Positions 1-10,810 of a stretch of 64,000 bases of DNA are shown in pieces; position 1 is the first letter of the stretch; each line of letters starts with the position of its first letter. The stretch is taken from contig NC_053391.1 in the NCBI RefSeq assembly GCF_905171765.1, positions 194,442,559 to 194,506,558 of the forward strand. Direction: 5' to 3'. Source of the stretch: Bufo bufo. Taxonomy: Eukaryota > Chordata > Amphibia > Anura > Bufonidae. A program made the translations under genes and the position numbers. The notes beneath the pieces were generated by a model. That model saw only the letters and a list, made by a program, of their open reading frames with translations. It was not told where the DNA came from and did no database searches.

Positions 1-750
1 ACACGAGGCGCGGCCTCCTGTCTCCTTTTGTCTTTTTTCCTCAGAGCCATAAATATTGAGTTTTGTTTGGCTGTTAACCCTTGCTTTGTAACTGGAAAAA
101 AAATATTAAAATTTTCAATCTGCCAAAAAAGTGACATTTTGAAATTGTATCTCTATTTTCCATTAATTCTTGTGGAACACCTAAAGGGTTAATAAAGTTA
201 GTAAAGTCAGTTTTGAATACCGTGAGGGGTTTAGTTTCTAGAATGAGGTCATTTTTGGGTGGTTTCTATTATGTAAGCCTCACAAAGTGACTTCAGACCT
301 GAACTGGTCCTTAAAAAGTGGGTTTTTGAAAATTTCTGAAAAATTTCAAGATTTGCTTCTAAACTTCTAAGCCTTGTAACGTCCCCAAAAAATTAAATGG
401 CATTCCCAAAATGATCCAAACATGAAGTAGACATATGGGGTCTGTAAATTAATAACTATTTTTGTAGGTATTACTATGTATTATAGAAGTAGAGAAATTG
501 AAACTTGGAAATTTGCTAATTTTTCAAAATTTTGGGTAATGTTGGTATTTTTTTATAAATAAAAATTAATTTATTTGACTCCATTTTACCAGTGTCATGA
601 AGTATAATATGTGACGAAAAAACATTCTCAGAATGGCCTGGATAAGTCAAAGTGTTTTAAAGTTATCACCACTTAAAATGACACTGGTCAGATTTGCAAA
701 AAATGGCCTGGTCCTTAAGGTGAAAATGAGTCCGGTCCCTAAGGGGTTAA
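1..750. mobile_element. TTAA-ended DNA transposon, partial
   Basis: This is AT-rich non-coding DNA that ends in a CCTAAGGGGTTAA motif at about 738-750, with related 'ccttaagg' wording just inside. TTAA at the tip is the target site of piggyBac and Kolobok elements, and frog genomes hold many non-autonomous elements beginning TTAACCCCTTAAGG. The left end lies outside the window and no transposase can be read, so the superfamily stays open. Confidence 0.5.
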
Positions 751-929
751 CAAATCTGATCATCATTTAAAATCACAATCATACCAATAATGCACCACAT
801 GTAGTCTGTATGGTGGCATAAATAGAATGTACATTTTTTTGGGGGTAAATCACATAATAACATATGATACATCCTATATTTGTTCTATTTGAAGATTATC
901 ACTTCGGCCAGTTACAATATGTGTGCTAT

Positions 930-1195
930 CCTGGTAAAGTTGTGTTATTCAGTCATGGTATGGTGGTATTATCCTGTCACTGTATAGTGGGTTTATCTAG
1001 TCATAGTATGGTGCGCTGTTATCCAATCATGGTACAGTGGTGTTATACAGCCATGGTAGGTATTAGTCAGTCACTGTACAGTGGGTTTAGCTGGTCATGG
1101 TATAGTAGGGTAATTTAATCATGGCATAATGGTGTTATAAAGCCGTGGTAAGGTGGTGTTATCCAGTCACTGTATATTGCTTTTATTTAGTCATA
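930..1195. repeat. Degenerate ~25-bp minisatellite (tcatggtatggtggtgttat)
   Basis: Imperfect units alternate 'cagtcactgtatagtgg' and 'tcatggtatggtgg' with 'gttatccag/gttatacag' linkers. The same family returns at 18,850-19,080, so it is a dispersed low-order repeat and not a unique locus. The short open frames across it come from the repeat. Confidence 0.7.
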
Positions 1196-1600
1196 GCAGG
1201 GGCATCGCAAGGTCAAACATTTGGGGCTTGAGTCAGGGCCCCAAATGTTATGGTGATAGAGTTGAATTAAAGTTGGATTACTATCGCCACTCACTCAGAG
1301 AATGGCACAGGCAGTCGCCAAGCAACTGCCTGTGCTGGGTCGGATGCAGCATGATGATGTTGTGGTGACTCCAAAGTGACCCCCTGAATCCAGAAGCCTG
1401 CAACTTCGTTCTCAGGTGATGAGAAGTCATATGTGTATTTTTGTTGTTTTATTTCTTTTCCTGACCTTGGGGGAATGTTTGTGTGAGGGAGGGGGTTCTG
1501 TTTAACTACAGTGGAGGGCATTATACCTGCTGGAGGCACTATAAGGAGGTTATAACTGCAAAGGAACTGCAAGTACTGTGGCAATGAAGGGGCACCATGC
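1196..1600. other. Unassigned non-coding stretch
   Basis: It begins with a 'caggggcatcgcaaggtc' motif resembling a hAT-type end, then holds unique-looking sequence with an imperfect inverted repeat around 1310-1335 (ggcagtcgcc / agcaactgcc). No credible gene is seen. Confidence 0.4.
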
Positions 1601-2009
1601 ATACTAAGAGCAATGTGTGGGGGCATTATAACTATAGGGTGTGCTATAAGTATTGCGGGCACTACAATGAAGGTAATATAAGTACTGATATAACATTAGG
1701 GGGCACCACAGGAGAGCTCTTTTACTACTGGGGAACTACAAGAAGACATTATATCTATTGGGGCACTGCAGTGGAGCATTAAACTACTAGGGCACTACAG
1801 GGGTGCATTATAACTATTGGGGCACTATGGAGGGCATTATATCTATTGGGGCATTATGGGGGTATTAAAGCTACTGTGGCAGTATAGTGGGCATTTTAAT
1901 TACTGGGGCACTATAGTGGGGAATTAAAACTAATATGGGCATGAGGGTATTAAACTACTGGTGCACTAAAAGGGAGCATTAGAACTATTGGGGGCTTTAT
2001 AACTACTGG
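1600..2009. repeat. Minisatellite of ggggcactata/gcattataactactg units, left part
   Basis: Units of about 30 bp read 'ggggcactatagggggcattataactact'. The array stops exactly at 2009 and resumes at 12,791, showing that a 10.8-kb insertion split it. Confidence 0.8.
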
Positions 2010-2329
2010 CTGGGCCTTTTTTTTTGTTTGGGGCAAACAGGGCAATTGCCCATGGCTCCAATCCTCTAAGGGGCCCCCTGCTTTAGATTGCTGAACAGTA
2101 GGGACTCCAGAGTGGGGGACTTCCCAGCTTAGGAATCCCTGCTCTGACTCCATATATGGCTGTCTCCATATATGGAGCCAGTGCTATCAACATGAAGGGG
2201 GTATTACCAAGCATTGTCAGTATACTATAGAGCTCAACCCTAAACTATTGCTGAAAAACCTTATAGAATTTTATCTTGTATTAGGTATTCATATACATCA
2301 GAAGTATTTAGTTTGAGGAAAATTGTGTT

Positions 2330-2766
2330 GTGAGATGTCTCCTTGGGGCTACCTCTAGCAGATATAGACGATGTATCCTTAATATTGTTAGGCAAGCAAA
2401 GCAGGAAAGGGAGGTGGATGTTATTGTCCATCTTGGGACAAATAATCTGGCTTGCAATGAGGTTTCAAAGGTGAAGGAAGCTTTTCACACACTTGTGATG
2501 AAATACGGGAGGTTGCATCAACTGTTTCATTCCCTGCAATTTTGCCTGTGCATAACCTTCAGCATGACAGGAAGATGCACATTAAGGAATTCAATGTATG
2601 GCTTGGTGAATGGTGTCTGAACCAAGGGTTTGGCTTTGTGTCTCATGTTAGCTCTTGTTGGAATGGAAAAGAACTGTACAAGAAAGATGGTTTGCATCTC
2701 TCTCTCAAGGGAACGAATGTCCTCAGTGAACAGTTCCAAGTATTTGCTAAGGAGCATTTAAATTAG
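2330..2766 (+). pseudogene. LINE ORF1, esterase (SGNH) domain, frameshifted
   Basis: The first frame carries VDVIVHLGTNNLA, which resembles the GTND block of SGNH hydrolases found in ORF1 of CR1-like LINEs. The second frame, from about 2542, carries YKKDGLHLSLKGTNVLS, resembling the catalytic D-x-x-H block near the end of the same domain. The two halves sit in different frames and overlap, so a frameshift near 2540 breaks the gene. The upstream part of ORF1 is not recognisable. ORF2 begins about 20 bases after the stop. In intact CR1 elements this protein is thought to help retrotransposition as an esterase and nucleic-acid partner. Confidence is good for the domain, lower for the start. Confidence 0.7.
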
Positions 2767-2783
2767 AAAAGGGGGGCAAAAGA

Positions 2784-3565
2784 GTGATAATCCAGCAGTC
2801 CGACTGCCTCCCGGAACAATGCCATAAGTTGCCAGTAGCACATAGGTTAAGAAATGACAAGCTCAGAGTCTTGTCTACAAATGCTCGCAGTTTAGGGAAT
2901 AAGATCAATGAACTTGAGGCTATAATGGCATCTGAGAATATAGATTTAGTGGCTGTTACTGAGACGTGGTTCAATGGGAGTAATGACTGGGATATAACAA
3001 TACCAGGATTCTCTCTATATAGGACAGACAGAGAAGGCAAGAAGGGGGAAGGGTGGCCCTTTATGTGAAAGATAGCATAAAATCTAATTTAATACAAGTT
3101 AGCGAGACCAATTTAGAGTCAGTTTGGGTTACCTTGCAGCTTGATAATCATAAGGTAACTCGTGTAGGTGTGATATATAGACCACCTAGCCAAGTCAAAG
3201 AATTAGATGATCTACTAGTTGAGGAAATAGCTAAAATGACATTGAAGGGGGAAGTTATCATTATGGGAGACTTTAATCTTCCTGATGTAAACTGGAAAAC
3301 CAAAATAGCTAGTTCTGCCAGGAGTACAGATATTCTAAATTCCCTACTAAGATTATCACTACAGCAAGTAGTTGAGGAGCCAACCCGAAAGGAGGCCATT
3401 TTAGATTTAGTATTCACAAATATGAATTTGGTATCTGATATTACTGTAGGGGAAAGCTTGGGATCTAGTGATCACCAGTCAGTGTGGTTTACGATAAGTA
3501 CAGTGACTGATTCACACCACACAAAAACAAAAGTTTTAGATTTTAGAAAAACTGAAATTTTCTAA
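2784..3565 (+). pseudogene. LINE ORF2, AP endonuclease domain, frameshifted
   Basis: Endonuclease blocks appear in order: LSTNARSLGNKINELEA, VAVTETWFNGS, VGVIYRPPSQ, IIMGDFNLPDVNW and SLGSSDHQSVWFT. These match the apurinic/apyrimidinic-type nuclease that nicks target DNA in CR1, L2 and Jockey LINEs. The first block lies in one frame (2784-3068) and the rest in another (3053-3565), joined by a frameshift near 3055 in a G-rich run. A stop follows at about 3563. The metal and catalytic residues visible (N, E in TETW, D and N in GDFN, SDH) are conserved, so decay is mainly by indels. The stretch 3566-3885 is the connecting region in broken frames. Confidence 0.85.
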
Positions 3566-3885
3566 AATTAGATTAGTGGTATACGAGTCCCTATCAGATT
3601 GGAACAGTTTCAATTGAGTCCAGGAGAAATGGGACTACTTAAAAGTGGCACTATTGAAGGCAACAGAAAATTGCATTAGGCTTGTCAGTAAAAGCAAAAA
3701 AGGGAACTGTGGTACTCAGCAAAAGTGGCCAAAATCATTAAAAACAAAAAGATAGCATTTAGTAATTATATTTAAAAAAAAAACAAAACGAGGATGACAG
3801 GCAAATTTATAAGATTAGGCACAGAGAGGCCAAACAAGTTATAAGAGCTTCTAAAGCACAGGCAGAAGAGAAATTAGCTCAGTCA

Positions 3886-5979
3886 GTGAAAAAAGGCAAT
3901 AAGACATTCTTCAGATACATAAATGAAAAAAGGAAACTAAAACAAGGAATTACCAAATTAAAAACAAAAGAAGGAAGGTATATGGAAGAAGATAAAGAAC
4001 TAGCTGACTGCCTCAATGAATATTTCTGTTCAGTTTTTACAAAGGAAAATGAAGGAAAAGGACCTCAGTTAGGAAGGAAGACTAATGAATCTTTTGATGC
4101 ATGTGTCTTTACAGAGGAAGAGGTTCTAAGTCAGCTGTCTAAAATTAATACAAATAAGTCACAGGGGCCTGATGGGATACACCCAAAGCTATTAAAAGAG
4201 CTCAGTGGTGAACTAGCAAAACCATTAACAGATTTATTTAACCAATCACTGGTAACAGGAGTTGGGGAAAAAATAAACGAACCAGCACCTCCACAATAAG
4301 TGAATATGAGAATGCAGGTGCACGCTACCTTGGCTAAAACACACTTGGATTAGTAGAACTACAGGTAACAGCACTCTGCTAGTCAATTGCACAAAGATAT
4401 AAGCAAACACTGAAAGAATAAATGCTTGGTGGTCATACTTACTGCAAATGCAGCTAGAAGCTCTTTGCGAATATAATTGATCAAAAATATTTCGGGCCCA
4501 TCTACCGGTCATCAAGGTAGCTTCTAATCAGATGGGTCCTACTCTAACATGCCTCTCCTGGGCTTACAGCCTACAATCTGGGCAAAGTAGTACCAAGCTG
4601 TATCCCACGCATGCCTCTCCCAGGCTGTGAGCCTACAGTATGGGCTGGGTAGAATACAGCTGTACAAGCTATCTGATTAAAAGCACATGGTAAATGGGCT
4701 GGTGGTGCACGTTTCAGGAGTTGTCCCAGAAGATTGGAAATTGGCAAATGTTGTGCCCATTCACAAGAAAGGTAGTAGGGAGGAATCGGGCAACTATAGG
4801 CCAGTAAGCCTGACATCAATAGTGGGGAAATTAATGGAAACCATACTTAAGGAGAGGATTGTGGAACATCTAAAATCCCATGGATTGAAAGATGAAAAAC
4901 AGCATGGGTTTACTTCAGGGAGATCATGCCAAACTAATCTTATTGATTTTTTTGATTGGGTGACTAAAATAATAGATGGCGGAGGTGCAGTAGACATCGC
5001 TTATATAGACTTTAGTAAGGCTTTTGATACTGTCCCACATAGAAGGCTTATCAATAAATTGCAGTCTTTGGGCTTGGACTCCCATATTGTTGAATGGATT
5101 AGGCAGTGGCTGAGGGACAGACAACAGCGGGTCTTAGTCAATGGAGTATATTCAGACCATGGTCTTGTTACCAGTGGGGTACCTCAGGGATCTGTTCTGG
5201 GACCCATATTGTTTAATATCTTTATCAGCGAAATTGCAGAAGGCCTCGATGGTAAGGTGTGTCTTTTTGCTGATTACCCAAAGATTTGTAACAGGGTTGA
5301 TGTTCCTGGAGGGATACACCAAATGGAAAAAGATTTAGGAAAACTAGAGGAATGGTCGAAAATCTGGCAACTAAAATGTAATGTTGATAAGTGCAAGATA
5401 ATACACCTGGGGCGTAAAAACCCAAGAGCAGAATATAAAATCAGTGATACAGTCCTAACCTCAGTATCTGAGGAAAGGGATTTAGGGGTCATTATTTCAG
5501 AAGACTTAAAGGTAGGCAGACAATGTCATAGAGCAGCAGGAAATGCTAGCAGAATGCTTGGGTGTATAGGGAGAGGTATTACTAGTAGAAAGAGGGAGAT
5601 GCTCATGCCGCTCTACAGAGCACTAGTGAGACCTTATTTGGAGTATTGTGCGCAGTACTAGAGACCATATCTCCAGAAGGATATTGATACTTTGGAGAGA
5701 GTTCAGAGAAGAGCTACTAAACTAGTACATGGATTGCAGGATAAAATTTACCAGGAAAGATTAAAGGACCTTAACAGCTTGGAAGAAAGACGAGACAGGG
5801 GGGATATGATACAAACTTTTAAATACATAAAGGGAATCAACAAGGTAAAAGAGGAGAGAATATTTAAAAGAAGAAAAACTGCTACAAGAGGACATAGTAT
5901 TAAATTAGAGGGGCAAAGGTTTAAAAGTAATATCAGGAAGTATTACTTTACTGAGAGAGTAGTTGTCACGGAACCATGA
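3886..5979 (+). pseudogene. LINE ORF2, reverse transcriptase, mutated active site
   Basis: The connecting region reads KKGNKTFFRYINEKRKLKQG, followed by RT blocks KSQGPDGIHPKLLKEL, NYRPVSLTSIVGKLME, YIDFSKAFDTVPH and GVPQGSVLGPILFN. The catalytic box, normally FADD or YADD, reads LFADYPKI, so the second catalytic aspartate is a tyrosine. A 454-bp insert at 4263-4716 splits the frame, which resumes with VPEDWKLANVVPIHKK. At about 5659 an in-frame TAG replaces an expected tryptophan codon (CAQY*RPYLQKD). The C-terminal helical region (LERVQRRATKLVHGL) runs to 5963, where a Gypsy element interrupts it, and the last codons resume at 11,304. A product would be inactive even without the insertions. 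Confidence 0.9.
4263..4716. mobile_element. 454-bp TG...CA insert in the LINE, solo-LTR-like
   Basis: The insert starts TGGGGAAAAAA and ends GCACGTTTCA, flanked by GGAGT at 4258-4262 and 4717-4721. Removing it and one GGAGT joins the LINE frame precisely as T-G-V-V-P-E-D-W. TG...CA ends and a 5-bp duplication are those of a solo LTR. Inside are an AATAAA at about 4417 and a direct repeat of roughly 70 bp (catgcctctcctgggct / catgcctctcccaggct). Because 'ca' and 'tg' also flank GGAGT, a 9-bp duplication (CAGGAGTTG) is an alternative reading. Confidence 0.6.
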
Positions 5980-6455
5980 ACCAGACGTACAACAAGGGAT
6001 AAGTGAAAATAAGAAGGCTTTATTGAAAATAAAGCTGTAAAGCAAAAGTCCAAACGGATGGCGAAACCGAAGCAGAGTCTTTGCGAAGCCAGAGGTCAGG
6101 AACCAGAAGGGTAGTCAGACGAAGCCAGGATCAGGAACCAGCAGGGTAGTCAGACGAAGCCAGGATCAGGAACCAGCAGGGTAGTCGGACGAAACCAGGA
6201 TCAGGAACCAGCAGGGTAGTCGGACGAAACCAGGATCAGGAACCAGAAGCAGCAGCAGTCTAGAAGCATGTGAACACAGGAGGACCAAGCAAGGAACTGA
6301 AGCCACAGACCTCCTATATATATGAGCTGGGCATCCAGCTCCTCCCAGTGGGAAGGAGGAGCCGCAGGGTGGGAGGCTACAAGAAACCCAGAAACCAAGA
6401 TGGCCGCCAGCACATGTTAAACGAAGGAGAACAGCAAGAAGGTAAGACCATGACA
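5964..6455 (-). repeat. 3' LTR of Gypsy-1
   Basis: 492 bp, beginning TGTCACGG and ending CATGACA on the plus strand. It carries a tandem repeat of about 35 bp (aggatcaggaaccagcaggg, 6110-6245) and a TATA-like run near 6315-6323. On the sense strand a purine-rich tract (GAGGGGGAGGTAC, 6456-6468) abuts it and would prime plus-strand synthesis. Confidence 0.93.
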
Positions 6456-6466
6456 GTACCTCCCCC

Positions 6467-9400
6467 TCAAGGGCCCCTCCTCCGCGGAGTAAAGAACGGT
6501 TTCTGAGGGAAGCGTGCGTGGAAGGCTCGGAGCAAGGCAGGAGCATGGACATCTGCGGAGGGAACCCAGGAACGCTCCTCTGGACCATAACCACGCCAAT
6601 GGACCAAAAACTGCACCCGACCGCGGACCAGGCGTGAGTCCAGGATATTGCTCACCTCATACTCCTCACGATTACCCACTTGGACCGGACGAGGCCGAGG
6701 AACCGAGGAAGTGAAACGATTACACACCAGTGGCTTCAACAGGGAGACATGAAACACGTTGGAGATCTGCATGCCAGGAGGAAGCGCAAGGGCATAGGCT
6801 ACCGGGTTTACCCTGCGAAGCACTCGGAAGGGACCAACAAAGCGAGGCGCAAGCTTGGGAGTGGGCACTCGAAGGTTGAGGTTGCGGGTGGACAACCATA
6901 CACGGTCTCCGACCTGGTAGGAAGGAGCAGGCGCTCGTCTGCGATCAGCCTGGAGTCTCTGGCGCTGCGCAGAGACCTCAAGGGACTTCTGGATCAGTAC
7001 CCAAGAAGCACGTAGGACGGAAAGGTGATCCTCCACAGCCGGAATATCCTGGGGAGAGAATGCCTCCGGTAACACGGCAGGTTGGAACCCATAATTGGCC
7101 ATGAAGGTAGACGTCCCAGAGGAAGAGTTCACCGCCGTGTTCCTGGCAAACTCAGCCCAAGGCAGGAGGTCAACCCAATTGTCTTGGTGATCGGAGACAT
7201 AGCAACGAAGGAATTGCTCCAAGGCCTGATTGGATCGTTCTGCGGCCCCATTGGACTGAGGGTGGTAGGCCGAGGAGAAGGAGAGATGAATCCCCAACTG
7301 GGAGCAAAAGGCGCGCCAGAACCTGGACACAAACTGACTCCCCCGATCCGACACAATCTCCTTGGGCAAACCGTGCAACCGGAAGACCTCCCTGGCAAAA
7401 ATCGTGGCCAACTCTTATGCAGAGGGTAACTTCTTGAGAGGAACACAGTGGCACATTTTGGAAAACCGATCCACAATCATGAGAATGACCGTATGGCCTC
7501 GGGATGCAGGGAGGTCCACAATGAAATCCATCCCCAGGTGTGACCATGGGCGCTCCCCGGTGGCTATGGGTTGCAGAAGGCCCAACGGAAGGTGCCGAGG
7601 GGACTTACTCTGGGCACAAACGGAGCATGCCGCTACATATGCGGCGATGTCGGAACGTAGGGAAGGCCACCAGAACAGACGTGAAACAGCCCAGGACAGC
7701 TGATTCTTTCCAGGATGCCCCGCGGTCTTGGAGTTATGGTAGGTTCGCAACAACCGAGTGCGCAACTCCTCAGGCACAAAACATCTGCCGTTGGGTCTCC
7801 CAGAGGGAGCACCAGATTGAGCCGCCAAAATCTGCTCACCCAGGGGAGAGGTCAGGCTGGTGCGAATGGCGGCCAAGATCTGATTCGGAGGTATGACCGA
7901 AGTCGGAATCGACTCCTCCCTGGACAGCTCGGAGTACTGCCGTGATAAGGCATCCGCCCTGATGTTCTTGTAACCGGGTAGGTAGGAGACCACGTAATTA
8001 AAACGAGACAAGAACAGAGCCCATCTGGCCTGACGTGGTGTCAATCTCTTGGCCTCAGAAAGGTAGGTCAGATTCTTGTGGTCCGTCAGGATGAGGACCG
8101 GAACCACCGAACCCTCGAGCAAGTGCCTCCATTCTTTAAGGGCCTGCACGATGGCCAATAACTCCCTGTCACCAATCTGATAGTTGCACTCCGCGGAAGA
8201 CAGTTTCCGGGAGTAAAACCCACAAGGAAGCAGAGGACCCTCTGGTGTTCTACGCTGAGACAGAAGGGCGCCTACTCCCGTCTCAGACGCGTCCACCTCG
8301 AGGACAAAGGGCAACCCAGGGTTGGGATGCGACAGAATCGGAGCCGACACAAAGGCGGACTTTAGAGCCTCAAAAGCTCGGATGGCCTCGAGCGGCCAGA
8401 CCTGGGAATTACTGCCCTTCCTAGTCAGATCCGTGAGAGGCTTGGCTAGCATGGAAAAGTCCCTGATGAACTTCCGATAATAATTGGCGAAGCCCAAAAA
8501 GCGCTGCAGGGAACGAAGACCACTGGGCTGGGGCCACTGTAAGAAAGCCGAAACCTTCTCAGGATCCATGGAGAACCCCTCAGCGGAAATGATGTAACCT
8601 AAGAAGGTTACCTGGGATCGGTGAAATTCGCATTTCTCAAGCTTACCGAACAGCTTGTTCTCTCGTAACCGTTGCAACACTCGTCTGACATCCAGAATGT
8701 GGGCCTCCATGGATTCAGAATATACCAAGATGTCATCCAAATAGACCACCACACACTGCTGCAACAGGTCACGGAAAACATCGTTGATGAATTCCTGAAA
8801 GACTGCGGGCGCATTGCACAACCCAAAGGGCATAACCAAGGATTCATAATGACCGGTCCTGGTGTTAAACGCGGTCTTCCACTCATCGCCCACATTGATC
8901 CTTACCAGGTTATATGCCGCCCTCAGGTCGAGTTTGGTAAAGACCGTGGCCCCTTTAAGGCGATCTAACAGCTCGGAAATCAAGGGTATCGGGTAAGCGT
9001 TCTTGATCGTGATGCGATTGAGACCCCTGTAATCGATGCAAGGCCTCAACTCACCGCCCTTCTTTTTCACAAAGAAAAATCCAGCCCCTGCCGGGGACGA
9101 GGATTTGCGAATGTGTCCGCGTGAAAGCGCCTCCCTCACGTACTCCTCCATGGCCTCATTCTCCGCTACCGACAGTGGATAGACTTTGCCACGAGGAGGA
9201 ACGGCACCAGATTGTAACTCTATGGCACAATCGTATGGGCGGTGCGGAGGTAGGGAAACCGCGCGCACCTTATCGAATACATCCCGGTACTCCTCGTATT
9301 CAGGAGGCAACAGAGAGTCCGAGGAAGTACACAGCAACTTGACAGACCCATGGATGCAACTAGCCCCACACTGCGGTGACCACGAGAGGATCTCGGCCGA

Positions 9401-9868
9401 TCTCCAATCGAAAGTCGGATTATGCTTCCGGAGCCAGGGGTACCCCAAGACCACCGAGTAGTGTGGAGACGAAATAACCTGGAGGCAGACCGACTCTCTG
9501 TGAACGGCACCAATGGCTATCCCCACTGGAAGGGTCTCATGAGTCACGTGTGGCGGCAGAAGGGGTCTGCCGTCTATCGCCTCAAGAGCCAGTGGGGAAC
9601 CTCGAGCCTGCAGAGGAATGGAATTGGCGGCAGCGAACACATTATCAATGAACAAACCACCAGCACCAGAGTCCACCAACGCCTGGGTCGTCACCGAGCC
9701 CCCGACCCAGGAGAGGACAACAGTGATCAGTGGTTTGTCAACACGGGAAACCGGGGACGAGGAGACTCCACCCAAGATCTGCCCCCGACAGGATCTCAGG
9801 TGCGAGCGTCTCCCGGACGGTTCGGACATGCCAACCGAAAATGCCCACCGAGACCACAGTACATGCAT
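6467..9868 (-). pseudogene. pol: Gypsy-1 pol: protease, RT, RNase H, integrase, chromodomain (one stop)
   Basis: The frame runs 817 residues to an in-frame TAA at 7417-7415, then continues open to 6467. Domains in order: protease with LVDSGAGG (about residues 64-71); RT with CIDYRGLNRI and VVYLDDILVYS (catalytic D about 378-379); RNase H with FVLEVDASE, GDRELLA and LTDHKN; integrase HHCC finger (H about 711 and 718, C about 748 and 751) and core first aspartate in GMDFIVDLP. After the stop come VSDRGSQFVSRFW and SNGAAERSNQ, carrying the second D and the E. A chromodomain ends the protein (VQFLVHWRGYGPEERSWVP), marking a chromovirus that can read histone marks to choose sites. The stop falls between the first and second integrase aspartates, so this copy should make RT but no functional integrase. 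Confidence 0.95.
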
Positions 9869-10797
9869 CGGCCCTCGCGTCTCCGGAGTACCCTCTCCCC
9901 CTCGGACAGGCGAGCAAACCCCAGCTGCATGGGTTCACCCCCAGACAAGTCATCCCCAGGAGGCGTGGGAGGAGAGGGAGGCACGGGTGGGACAGCAAAC
10001 GTAGGCGCCAATCTGTTAGAAAACCTCCGCAGGCTCTCCTTAAAGGAAGGTCTCTCCCTGAGTCTGGTGTCAATCAACATCAGGAAAGAAATAAGAGACT
10101 CGAGCTCCACTGGTAGGTCCTTAGCTGCAACCTCATCCTTCAAGGCATCCGAGAGACCATGAGAGAAAGCAGCGACCAGAGCCGAATTATTCCAGCCCAC
10201 CTCTGCTGCCAGGGTACGAAACTCAATGGCGTATTCAGCTACGGATCGTGAACCCTGTCTGATGGACATAAGGAGCTTCGCAGCAGAGGCAGCACGAGCC
10301 GGCACATCGAATACCTTCCGAAGAGAAGCAACAAAACCGGAAAACTCGGCAACCACCGGATTGTTGTTCTCCCATAAAGGGCTGGCCCAGGCCAAGGCCT
10401 TGTCCGAGAGCAGCGAGATCAAGAAGTCCACCTTTGATCTCTCAGTGGGAAAGGCATGTGGCAGCAACTCAAAATAAATGCCCACCTGGTTAAGGAAACC
10501 TCGGCACTGAGTTGGCTCTCCCCCAAAGCGCTGTGGAAGAGGGGCAGAACCGATCATACCCCGAAACACCGCAGGCGCAACAACAGGTGTCGGGGTAGAC
10601 TCTGGCGCAACAACCGGAGCGGCAGTAGGAGCGGGCCCAGGAGCGACAACCGACCCATCGGCAACGGGAGCGAAATGAGCCGTGCGTTCAAGCAGGGTTT
10701 GCAACGCCACAGCGAACCGACCCAACAGGTGATCCTGCTGATCAAGTCTGGCAACCAGCGTGGGTAGCGAGGATGGCCCTGTACCGTCAGAATTCAT
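9796..10797 (-). CDS. gag: Gypsy-1 gag, capsid and zinc-knuckle protein
   Basis: A 333-residue open frame starting with the first ATG after the primer site, 13 nt from the LTR. It should form the virus-like particle that packages element RNA in the cytoplasm. The N-terminal part (MNSDGTGPSSLPTLVARLDQQ) is followed by a proline/alanine-rich linker and a capsid-like region with QRFGGEPTQCRGFLNQV and ARAASAAKLLMSIRQGSRSV, typical of the retrotransposon gag family. Near the C terminus is one CCHC knuckle, CMYCGLGGHFRLAC, at about residues 311-324. The frame overlaps pol by about 70 nt, and pol lies in the -1 frame, so frameshifting is the likely route to Gag-Pol. No canonical slippery heptamer stood out. 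This frame is intact. Confidence 0.93.
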   Translation of the reverse strand: MNSDGTGPSSLPTLVARLDQQDHLLGRFAVALQTLLERTAHFAPVADGSVVAPGPAPTAAPVVAPESTPTPVVAPAVFRGMIGSAPLPQRFGGEPTQCRGFLNQVGIYFELLPHAFPTERSKVDFLISLLSDKALAWASPLWENNNPVVAEFSGFVASLRKVFDVPARAASAAKLLMSIRQGSRSVAEYAIEFRTLAAEVGWNNSALVAAFSHGLSDALKDEVAAKDLPVELESLISFLMLIDTRLRERPSFKESLRRFSNRLAPTFAVPPVPPSPPTPPGDDLSGGEPMQLGFARLSEGERVLRRREGRCMYCGLGGHFRLACPNRPGDART

Positions 10798-10810
10798 GGC
10801 TTGGTCCTAA
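10798..10810 (-). promoter_or_regulatory. Primer-binding site, self-priming type
   Basis: Directly after the 5' LTR the sense strand reads TTAGGACCAAGCC and then the gag ATG. There is no TGG start as expected for tRNA priming. Instead AGGACCAAGC is the exact reverse complement of GCTTGGTCCT at 11,138-11,129, which sits where the RNA should begin. This matches Tf1/sushi self-priming, in which the RNA 5' end folds back to prime reverse transcription. Confidence 0.7.

Noticed and set aside
6270..6714. Plus-strand frames across the Gypsy LTR and integrase
   Set aside because: They are antisense shadows of the chromodomain and integrase coding strand.
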